The notes beneath the pieces are model-generated. The model ran no database searches and was not told the DNA's origin. It saw nothing but the letters and a program-made list of their open reading frames with translations. The position numbers were made by a program, and so were the translations under genes. Of a DNA stretch of 11,957 bases, positions 6,329 through 11,957 are shown piece after piece. Positions within the stretch are counted from its first letter, which is position 1, and each line of letters begins with the position of its first letter. Source of the DNA: JBCCRH01 sp039208045 (GTDB lineage Bacteria; Bacteroidota; Bacteroidia; Chitinophagales; Saprospiraceae); assembly GCA_039208045.1 (NCBI GenBank), contig JBCCRH010000159.1, forward strand, positions 1-11,957. The letters run 5' to 3'.

Positions 6329-9300
6329 TCATCGAATTAAAGTGATATTCCCTTTTTTAGAATACAGCTCTCCTCCAATACACTCCACCTGCAAATAGTA
6401 GCCAAATACATCAGAAGATAATTCTTTTTCTTCAAACCGACCATCCCATCCCACATTCTGATCGCGCGTTTCAAACACCTTTTGGCCCCAGCGATTATAG
6501 ATCACAAAATAGAGCTGATCCACTATATTGCCCCGAACAAAAAGCTGGTCGTTCAAGCCATCGTTATCGGGTGTAAAGCCTGAAGGAACGAAGATATTAG
6601 GCTCATCACAAATCAATGGTAGCACCACTACTGTCACACTTCTACTATTGACACAGCCATTCTGATCTCGAATTTGCACATCAAAGGTCGTGGTTTCATT
6701 AATATTGGCTAATGGATTGGCAATAGTAGCATCGTTCAAAAAGGCAGGCGGCATCCAAGTATAGTTGTAGTTTAAGTCATCTGTAGCGGATAAATCGACT
6801 TGGCCTGGCCCAAGAAGGGTGTCAGGTTGCGCATCAACGGCCAAAGGAGGAACAAAATTAAAAATGGAAAGTGCAATGGTCGTATCTAGCTGGCATCCAA
6901 ATTCATTAGAAATAGCCACATTGTAGGTAGTAGACTCCGCCGGACTTACCAACACAATCCCTGTCCCCTGACCGCTAATCAGCCCTGATTCTGGTGACCA
7001 ATCAATACTGATCGGATTATCGGATCGATTAGCTACCTCCAATTGTGCGGTATCACCAATACAAATAGTCTGCTCCGCATTCAAGAATACATCTATCCCC
7101 TTATTGTCTATGGCCACTTCATCACGTACCTGACAACCAAAAGCATCGGTCAAGCGCACATAAACAGTATCAGCATTCGAAACAGCCAACTCAATATTGG
7201 CTCCCATATCTACAATGGATTGAAATAGACTATCCGCTGACCATTCATAAATTACCTCTTGAGGACTATTAGCAAACAAAGGCACAGGAGAGGCGCAAGT
7301 AGTGGTATCTTGACTAAGCGTATACGTGATAGGCATGGGTGCCTGTACAAATACCGCCCGCCCAATAAAACAAGTCTGCTCCGCATTTGAGATACGTACT
7401 ACGTACAATTGATCATCAGTTGGTATTGCTGTAGGATTGGGCGCGCTAGGATCATCCAAGAAATCAGGAGGCGACCATTCATATAAATAAGCGGCATTAA
7501 AATCAGGATTGAGGGAAACGCCCTCCCTAGGACAACTCACCAAGGTATCCGAAAGGGTTTCCACTAAAACTTCTATCGGAAAGGTCTGGGTCAGCGAATC
7601 TACACAGCCATCATCGGAAGTCAACACGAGCGTAGCCGTAATAACCGTACTTTCGTAAATAGTCAATTGTGGGTTGGCATCTGTGCTTTGCAATCCCGTG
7701 CTAAATTCCCATGTCCGACTCAAAAAACTACTTTGAGTATTTACCGAAAGGTCATTAAACTGCACCACAGCGCTATCGCCGCAGCTAACATATTCCCAAT
7801 CAAAATCTAGATTGATCGCTGGCTCTCCCACCATTATGCTCCGCAGGAGCGTATCCGGGCATTCGACTTCTGGACTGAGCGTTACCATCACCTCATAGGT
7901 TCCTGCCTCAGGATAGGTGTAGATGGTTTCTGCCCCTAATGCTCCTGCGTTAGGAGCAGCAGGATCGCCAAAATCCCACACAAAGAAGGGCGCATTTACA
8001 GAAGTGCCAACAAACTGAACCGTGAAGCCGCTACATTGTGTTTGCACCACAAAATCCTCTTGAAATTCCGTATCCAAAATGGTTAACTCCACCGAATCCA
8101 TTAAGGTACACCCCAGCTGATTTTCCAAATCTACAAACAGCGTGAACGTTCCAGGATCGGTATAAGAAAGAATCGGTGCCCGAGTTTGCTCACCAATAAT
8201 AATAGCATCAGTGGGTGACCAACTGTAGCTCAGGGTATCTGTAACATCTTCGATCATATAGAACAAACCAAAGGTGTCTTGCAAGCAACGCACCGTATTA
8301 CCCAAAATCTCACCATTGATCCCATTTCCAACTACACGCACGCTATCTGTTGCAGTACAGCCAAACTCATCCCGCAACAGCACATAATAATCCATTTGGC
8401 CGAAAGGCTCCACTACAACCGTGTCTTCCTCAGAAAAGACCGTGGCAAAAGCAGGCGTGGTGTCCCAAAAAAATTGTCCCGGACGGTTACCGCTCACCGT
8501 CAGTAGAACCTCGGGGTCGCAAGTGGTGAAGTCATCCGGTAAATCTAGGGTAAGTTCTTCGAGTACAGCTACCGTAATTTCCCGTTCAATCCTACAAAAC
8601 TCATCGGCGTCCGTGATCGTCACCCGAAAGGTAGTGGTCGTATCGGGACTCACTTGGGGGTTTGGGTTGAGCGAATTCCCAATCCAAGGCGAAGCTTCCC
8701 AATTGTAGCGATAGGAACTATTAAAAATAGGGTTGATAAAGACCTCATCCCCCAAACAAATCGTGACCGTATCAGCCAGTAACTCTTCCTCTACCAACTC
8801 AATAGGCACGGTTTGCTCAAAAACTTTATCGCAGCCATTCTCCGCCGTGACCGTTAGCCGAAGCGTGATAATCTCACTGGAGGTAAACGAAAAAGTAGGA
8901 TTTTGCTCTGCTGACTCCAAGCCTTGTGGCAACACTTCCCACAGCCAGGTCGCAGGATTGGAAATGGTGTCGATGGTGAGGTCGTTCACCTGAAGCGTGA
9001 GCGAATCACTGCACGCAATAAAATCAACGAAGAAATCTGGAAAGAGCGAATTCTCCTGAATATATACCTCTTGAAAGGCCGTATCCTGGCAGATGGTTCC
9101 AGGCTCTGCAATAAGCGCAATGGTATAGCGCCCAGTATCTTGAAAGGTGTACGAAGGATTGGGTTCAGTAGAAAAAGCTCCAGGGTTATTCGGGTCATTG
9201 AACTGCCAGAGGAAATCATCTGCATTCAGGCTTTCGTTCCGAAAATCCACGGTAAAACTTTCGCACTGTATGCTTGGCGCAAAAAAGGCGGACACTGCTC

Positions 9301-10180
9301 GCCCACACACCCCCACATTGTACTGAAAATCGCGACGCGTCGTCGAAATCAATTCGCCATCGCGGTATTCTTCGACGCAGATGCCTACCACAAATTGCCC
9401 CTGCGTATTGGGCAAACCCGTCAATAAGCCAGTCTGTGGGTCAATAGCCAGCTCTTCGTCGCCCGGAAAGCCGTTGAGCATATTATCCACCCCAAAGGGA
9501 GACTCCCAGTTGATAGGAGCATAAGGTGGATTATTGGGTGGCTGCGGTTGCGGGGTAGCAGGGGTAGCCCCCAATAAAGGAGTACACAGCTTATACACAA
9601 TCGAATCGCCGTCAACATCAATAGCTGACTGGTCAAATAGGATGGGCTCGTCCACACAGATATAGAGCGGTGGCCATTCCTGAAATTTAGCATTGCTATT
9701 ACACTCCAATAAGGCCCGCTCTGAGATGGTCACCCCATAGGTCGCTCCCGAATCTAACGGATCGATAATATTTACAATCGTCTGATTTCGACAACATCTT
9801 TGGTACGCCAGCTGGTAGCCTCCAATGCGTGGAAGTAGCTCAATGGTATCGCGATAGGTAGTGGTGTGTACACAAACATCCGGCGGCACCACAAAACAAA
9901 TACTACTCAGTACCGGCGCGAGCGTATCATTATTCATCAGCGTCATCCGAATATCCTGCAACAGATTATTGTCCACATCGAATACTCCTACCGAAGCGGG
10001 ATTGTCAAACCAGGCAGCAGGATTTCCATAAAAACAATCGCGGAAGATGGTCAGCGTAATTTCGTATTGATTGTTTCCTAGGCAAGTATAATTCATTTCA
10101 CCACCTACTATGTGGGTAGCTTTCGCCATAGTAGGGAGTAGCAGTAGAACGAATAGAAAATGCAGAAAATATCGAGGCAA
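6329..10180 (-). CDS. Giant PKD-repeat adhesin-like protein with type IX secretion (CHU_C) sorting domain
   Basis: This 1283-residue secreted or surface protein has a signal peptide (1 to about 21, cleavage before T-H-I-V-G-G-E-M). A conserved Bacteroidota N-terminal domain follows (22 to about 295), with F-R-D-C-F, Y-Q-R-C-C-R-N and the Ig-like I-D-P-Q-T-G-L-L-T-G-L-P (246-257). Residues 296-1108 form PKD/Ig-like modules such as F-V-W-D-F-G-D-P and Y-T-Y-P-E-A-G-T-Y-E-V, arranged as two large superblocks. A single extra module precedes the sorting domain (about 1113-1187). The sorting domain (about 1190-1283) has F-V-P-S-G-F-T-P-D-N-D-G-L-N-D, I-Y-N-R-W-G-Q-K-V-F-E-T, G-W-D-G and the end K-G-N-I-T-L-I-R, typical of type B T9SS substrates. 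The reading frame has no ATG at its start: the best start is TTG (10178-10180), since the frame is closed at 10205-10207. A role in adhesion or gliding is inferred from architecture only. Confidence 0.9.
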   Translation of the reverse strand: MPRYFLHFLFVLLLLPTMAKATHIVGGEMNYTCLGNNQYEITLTIFRDCFYGNPAAWFDNPASVGVFDVDNNLLQDIRMTLMNNDTLAPVLSSICFVVPPDVCVHTTTYRDTIELLPRIGGYQLAYQRCCRNQTIVNIIDPLDSGATYGVTISERALLECNSNAKFQEWPPLYICVDEPILFDQSAIDVDGDSIVYKLCTPLLGATPATPQPQPPNNPPYAPINWESPFGVDNMLNGFPGDEELAIDPQTGLLTGLPNTQGQFVVGICVEEYRDGELISTTRRDFQYNVGVCGRAVSAFFAPSIQCESFTVDFRNESLNADDFLWQFNDPNNPGAFSTEPNPSYTFQDTGRYTIALIAEPGTICQDTAFQEVYIQENSLFPDFFVDFIACSDSLTLQVNDLTIDTISNPATWLWEVLPQGLESAEQNPTFSFTSSEIITLRLTVTAENGCDKVFEQTVPIELVEEELLADTVTICLGDEVFINPIFNSSYRYNWEASPWIGNSLNPNPQVSPDTTTTFRVTITDADEFCRIEREITVAVLEELTLDLPDDFTTCDPEVLLTVSGNRPGQFFWDTTPAFATVFSEEDTVVVEPFGQMDYYVLLRDEFGCTATDSVRVVGNGINGEILGNTVRCLQDTFGLFYMIEDVTDTLSYSWSPTDAIIIGEQTRAPILSYTDPGTFTLFVDLENQLGCTLMDSVELTILDTEFQEDFVVQTQCSGFTVQFVGTSVNAPFFVWDFGDPAAPNAGALGAETIYTYPEAGTYEVMVTLSPEVECPDTLLRSIMVGEPAINLDFDWEYVSCGDSAVVQFNDLSVNTQSSFLSRTWEFSTGLQSTDANPQLTIYESTVITATLVLTSDDGCVDSLTQTFPIEVLVETLSDTLVSCPREGVSLNPDFNAAYLYEWSPPDFLDDPSAPNPTAIPTDDQLYVVRISNAEQTCFIGRAVFVQAPMPITYTLSQDTTTCASPVPLFANSPQEVIYEWSADSLFQSIVDMGANIELAVSNADTVYVRLTDAFGCQVRDEVAIDNKGIDVFLNAEQTICIGDTAQLEVANRSDNPISIDWSPESGLISGQGTGIVLVSPAESTTYNVAISNEFGCQLDTTIALSIFNFVPPLAVDAQPDTLLGPGQVDLSATDDLNYNYTWMPPAFLNDATIANPLANINETTTFDVQIRDQNGCVNSRSVTVVVLPLICDEPNIFVPSGFTPDNDGLNDQLFVRGNIVDQLYFVIYNRWGQKVFETRDQNVGWDGRFEEKELSSDVFGYYLQVECIGGELYSKKGNITLIR
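6857..8065 (-). repeat. Superblock 2 of the five-module protein duplication (residues 706-1108)
   Basis: This is the second half of the duplication. Cysteines 716, 774, 800, 859, 883, 937, 962, 1016, 1040 and 1096 match those of superblock 1 one for one at offsets of 410, 410, 410, 409, 408, 408, 408, 408, 408 and 405 residues. Shared local signatures include V-Q-F with W-D-F-G-D-P, V-Q-F-N-D-L-S-V-N-T (against L-Q-V-N-D-L-T-I-D-T) and L-N-P-D-F-N-A-A-Y-L-Y-E-W (against I-N-P-I-F-N-S-S-Y-R-Y-N-W). Confidence 0.85.
8066..9295 (-). repeat. Superblock 1 of a five-module protein duplication (residues 296-705)
   Basis: This is the first half of a long internal duplication in the type IX substrate. 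It begins with F-x-V-D-F-R-N-E-S-L-N and W-Q-F-N-D-P and ends near L-T-I-L-D-T-E-F. It has ten cysteines at 306, 364, 390, 450, 475, 529, 554, 608, 632 and 691, in five pairs about 50-60 residues apart, one pair per Ig/PKD-like module. The match to superblock 2 is clear at protein level; at DNA level it is strongly diverged. Confidence 0.85.
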
Positions 10181-10233
10181 AATAGTAGGGGTTTGATAGT
10201 TGTACTAAATTAGAAATTAGTCCTTCATTTTCA

Positions 10234-10259
10234 AATCGTTTCTCTGATTTAACACTTAA
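10234..10259. repeat. 26-bp direct repeat, copy 1
   Basis: The copy begins AATCGTTTCTCTGATTTA and continues A-CACTTAA. It matches the copy at 10381-10406 at 25 of 26 bases (A against G at base 19). The two copies are 147 bases apart start to start and bracket the REP-like hairpin pair. Confidence 0.9.
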
Positions 10260-10291
10260 TACCCTGTAACAAAAGTTTATTTAATACACTT

Positions 10292-10372
10292 CAGCGGATT
10301 GCAAATCCGCTGGGCACGTGCTAGGCTTTTTTCTTTAAAGCTTGGCCCGCGCTTAGTGGATTTATAATCCGC
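10292..10372. repeat. Pair of REP-like hairpins (possible REPIN)
   Basis: The first hairpin is perfect: CAGCGGATT (10292-10300), loop GCA, AATCCGCTG (10304-10312). The second is GTGGATT (10356-10362), loop TAT, AATCCGC (10366-10372), with one G-T wobble. Both share the GGATT-nnn-AATCC core. Between them lie the 8-bp palindrome GCACGTGC (10314-10321) and a weaker AGGCTTT / AAAGCTT pairing (about 10323-10342). Two short, related palindromes at close spacing resemble the non-autonomous REP/REPIN elements mobilised by RAYT (IS200-like) transposases. No such transposase is in the window, so the class is inferred. Confidence 0.6.
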
Positions 10373-10380
10373 GTGGCCCT

Positions 10381-10406
10381 AATCGTTTCTCTGATTTAGC
10401 ACTTAA
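10381..10406. repeat. 26-bp direct repeat, copy 2
   Basis: This copy begins AATCGTTTCTCTGATTTA and continues G-CACTTAA, a single-base variant of the copy at 10234-10259. Its last base coincides with the first base of the long inverted repeat at 10406. Confidence 0.9.
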
Positions 10407-10566
10407 GGCACGACAAACAAGTAAACTATCCATTCTGACTTGTCATTTTTGCACCAAGCTGCGTTGCTCATCACTCAGGTAGCTATGGCTATCTTCGATC
10501 TTCGCGCCTTGCCTGGCACAAAAATTACTGCGCCATAATTGTATACTTTACTTATTCGTCGTGCCT
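10406..10566. mobile_element. MITE-like long inverted repeat, about 161 bp
   Basis: The ends are AGGCACGAC (10406-10414) and its exact complement GTCGTGCCT (10558-10566). The outer 24 bases of the two arms (10406-10429 and 10543-10566) pair at 21 positions. Pairing resumes further in, with ATTTTTGCACCA (10445-10456) against TGGCACAAAAAT (10514-10525; 10 of 12). Arms of about 51 and 53 bases enclose a 57-base centre. There is no transposase gene inside, which is the layout expected of a miniature inverted-repeat element. A TA dinucleotide lies at each end (10404-10405 and 10566-10567), but a target duplication is not certain. It begins where direct-repeat copy 2 ends and stops 16 bases from the CoA-transferase stop codon. 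Confidence 0.65.
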
Positions 10567-10582
10567 AATCGACCTACACCAG

Positions 10583-11665
10583 TCATTCCGTCAGTGTAAA
10601 GCTAATCGTCGCCACACGCTGGGTGGAGCCAAAGCCTGCGATTTGCTCTTGCAGCACCATTTGCTGAGCAGCATCCAATTCAAAAACTTCCTGCATATTC
10701 CGAATTGCTCCGGCAGGTACGCTTGCATCTTCTAGCACGGCCATCCATTCTGTTCTTCGCTTTCGCTTAAATGCCGGACTTAAGGTCTCGGCTAATAGAG
10801 CTCGGTGTTGCACGCGTGCGGTATTAGTAGCAAAGCGTTCATCTTCCACCAATTGAGGTAAGCCCAGGCACTGACACAATTGCTGAAAATGACGCTCCGT
10901 TCCCACTGCAATGACCAAAGGTTTCTCATCTTTTGTCCAGAAAATGTCGCCATAGGGCGCAATATTGGGATGAGCACTCCCCATAGCCTGCGGAATAAAT
11001 CCCCCCATCAGCCAATTGGTCGCCTGATTGGCCAACGAAGCCACAGCCGCTTCCAGCAAACTGGTACGTACTAAGCACCCTCGCCCCGTTCTTCCCCGAT
11101 GAATTAATCCCAGCAAAATCCCCTCCTTTAGCTGATGAGCTGCCAATAAATCAATCAGCGCCACCGGCATTTTTACAGGCGCCCGCCCCGGCTCTCCCGT
11201 CATAAATAAAAACCCTGCTTCGGCTTGCAACACCACATCAAAAGCGGGGCGCGCACTATCTGCTCCAAAACCCGTCAGCTGTGCATAGATAATTCGCGGA
11301 TTAAGCGCTTTGACTTGCGCATAGTCCAAGCCTAGCTTTTTGGCGGAAGCCATCTTAAAATTGCTAATCACCACATCTGCTTCTCGCAATAATTGCACTA
11401 CTTCAGCTCGATCTCCATCTGCCCGCAAGTCCAAGAGCTTGACCTGCTTTTTCCAGTTTACGCTACAGTAATAGGCCGAAATGGGGGCCGCTACCTCTTC
11501 CGTGGGCAATTTCCAGCGGCGTGTCACATCGCCCTGCGTCGTTTTATTCTCCACCTTTATCACTTCGGCCCCTAGCTCTGCAAAAAACATCCCCACCGCT
11601 GGCCCTGCTAGCACGCTGGCTAGCTCAACTACTTTTAGTCCTTCAAAAAAAGTTTGCTGCATCAT
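10583..11665 (-). CDS. Class III (CaiB/BaiF family) CoA-transferase, C-terminus apparently shortened
   Basis: Family III CoA-transferases move CoA between acyl-CoA and a free acid through an aspartyl-CoA thioester. This 360-residue protein shows the family's N-terminus, G-L-K-V-V-E-L-A-S-V-L-A-G-P-A (9-23) and L-G-A-E-V-I-K-V-E (31-39), then S-N-F-K (101-104), L-T-G-F-G (130-134) and F-D-V-V-L-Q-A-E-A-G (142-151). It also has the V-A-L-I-D segment holding the expected nucleophile Asp172. The specific acyl substrate cannot be read from sequence. Family members usually run to about 380-430 residues and end with a G-x-H-T/V-L type tail; here the protein stops at A-T-I-S-F-T-L-T-E and no such tail is present. 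The repeat element at 10406-10566 begins 16 bases after the stop. Two adjacent ATGs (11663-11665 and 11660-11662) could start it. It is divergent from the epimerase gene across 26 bases. Confidence 0.88.
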   Translation of the reverse strand: MMQQTFFEGLKVVELASVLAGPAVGMFFAELGAEVIKVENKTTQGDVTRRWKLPTEEVAAPISAYYCSVNWKKQVKLLDLRADGDRAEVVQLLREADVVISNFKMASAKKLGLDYAQVKALNPRIIYAQLTGFGADSARPAFDVVLQAEAGFLFMTGEPGRAPVKMPVALIDLLAAHQLKEGILLGLIHRGRTGRGCLVRTSLLEAAVASLANQATNWLMGGFIPQAMGSAHPNIAPYGDIFWTKDEKPLVIAVGTERHFQQLCQCLGLPQLVEDERFATNTARVQHRALLAETLSPAFKRKRRTEWMAVLEDASVPAGAIRNMQEVFELDAAQQMVLQEQIAGFGSTQRVATISFTLTE

Positions 11666-11691
11666 TCCTCAATTGTCGTTATTTTTCAGCC

Positions 11692-11957
11692 ATGAAAATA
11701 ATCACTCCTGCCCAAACCCGCGCACTCGATGCGCACACTATTACCCACGAACCCATTGCTTCCCTCGATTTGATGGAGCGCGCTTCGCTAACGTTCGTCC
11801 ATTGGTTTCAAGAGCAGTTTCCCGATACCGATACTCCGATCCTCATTTTCTGTGGCATTGGTAACAATGGTGGCGATGGCTTGGCAGTAGCTCGCTTGCT
11901 CTCCGAGTCGCACTATGCGGTGCAGGTCTTCTGCTGCCAAATCAGTCCCAATACTTC
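11692..11957 (+). CDS. nnrE: NAD(P)H-hydrate epimerase (YjeF N-terminal domain), 3' end beyond window
   Basis: Translation from ATG 11692 is open to the window end (88 codons plus two bases). It begins M-K-I-I-T-P-A-Q-T-R-A-L-D, with P-I-A-S-L-D-L-M-E-R-A (21-31) and the diagnostic F-C-G-I-G-N-N-G-G-D-G-L-A-V-A-R (53-68), the substrate-binding loop of the YjeF_N domain. The enzyme interconverts the R and S forms of damaged NAD(P)H hydrate so that the ADP/ATP-dependent dehydratase can repair it. In many bacteria the dehydratase domain is fused C-terminally; whether it is here lies beyond the edge. It is transcribed away from the CoA-transferase gene. The 26-base gap is too short for two separate promoters, so at least one must overlap coding sequence. 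Confidence 0.93.
   Translation, partial: MKIITPAQTRALDAHTITHEPIASLDLMERASLTFVHWFQEQFPDTDTPILIFCGIGNNGGDGLAVARLLSESHYAVQVFCCQISPNT

Larger units (their letters stand above)
10181..10582. other. Repeat-rich non-coding gap
   Basis: This 402-base gap lies between the CoA-transferase 3' end and the giant type IX gene. I see no plausible gene in it. It holds two copies of a 26-bp direct repeat, a pair of short hairpins between them, a long imperfect inverted repeat, and the AT-rich leader of the giant gene (10181-10233). No exact TAnnTTTG is visible on the leftward strand of that leader. Confidence 0.8.

Noticed and set aside
8924..9427. 167-codon open frame on the + strand opposite the giant type IX gene
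   Set aside because: It lies wholly antisense to a well-supported gene with clear domains, has no recognisable domain, and looks like a by-product of codon composition. The shorter frames opposite the same gene were dismissed on the same ground.
10314..10321. GCACGTGC palindrome as a transcription-factor operator
   Set aside because: It lies between two REP-like hairpins over 130 bases from the nearest start codon; nothing in the window supports a regulator binding there.
10234..10406. CRISPR array or phage attachment sites
   Set aside because: There are only two copies of the 26-mer, with 121 bases of structured repeat between them, and no spacer regularity, cas genes or integrase.
11481..11864. 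127-codon + strand frame crossing the CoA-transferase start and the epimerase start
   Set aside because: It is out of frame with the epimerase, whose G-I-G-N-N-G-G-D-G motif is decisive, and antisense to the CoA-transferase N-terminus.

Overview
The window looks like a chromosomal segment from a Bacteroidota bacterium, most likely Saprospiraceae or a relative. The evidence is a giant secreted protein with a type IX secretion (gliding-motility type) C-terminal sorting domain, a PorT-type outer-membrane barrel, an RRM protein with a glycine-rich tail, a DUF3857/transglutaminase-fold protein, a TAnnTTTG-type promoter element, and the general lack of strong Shine-Dalgarno sites. I see no rRNA, tRNA, CRISPR array, complete transposase or phage gene.

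Layout. Bases 1-1532 (+) hold the 3' part of a VanZ-family membrane protein. It overlaps by 4 bases an agmatine/peptidyl-arginine deiminase family gene that carries a lipoprotein signal. Bases 1749-2708 (+) encode an SPFH/band-7 (stomatin/HIR-like) membrane-anchored protein, closed by a hairpin terminator. Bases 2779-5352 (-) hold a DUF3857/degenerate-transglutaminase protein followed by a small outer-membrane beta-barrel. Bases 5517-5852 (+) encode a 111-residue RRM RNA-binding protein with a recognisable promoter -7 element and a strong, apparently bidirectional terminator. Bases 5917-10180 (-) hold the 1283-residue adhesin-like type IX secretion substrate and, 4 bases behind it, a DUF5655 zinc-finger protein.

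Bases 10181-10582 are non-coding and rich in repeats. They contain two copies of a 26-bp direct repeat, a pair of REP-like hairpins between them, and a roughly 160-bp long inverted repeat that looks like a small non-autonomous mobile element. The element ends 16 bases beyond the stop of a class III (CaiB/BaiF) CoA-transferase (10583-11665, -), whose C-terminus appears shortened. The window closes with the 5' end of a divergently transcribed NAD(P)H-hydrate epimerase (YjeF/NnrE) gene starting at 11692.

The genes do not form one pathway; most are envelope or housekeeping functions in short transcription units. The most notable points are the large five-module duplication inside the type IX substrate (ten cysteines repeated in register), the repeat cluster at 10234-10566 with the clipped CoA-transferase beside it, and a deiminase that appears to be a lipoprotein instead of a cytosolic enzyme. 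I did not find convincing evidence for a wholly new multi-gene system here.
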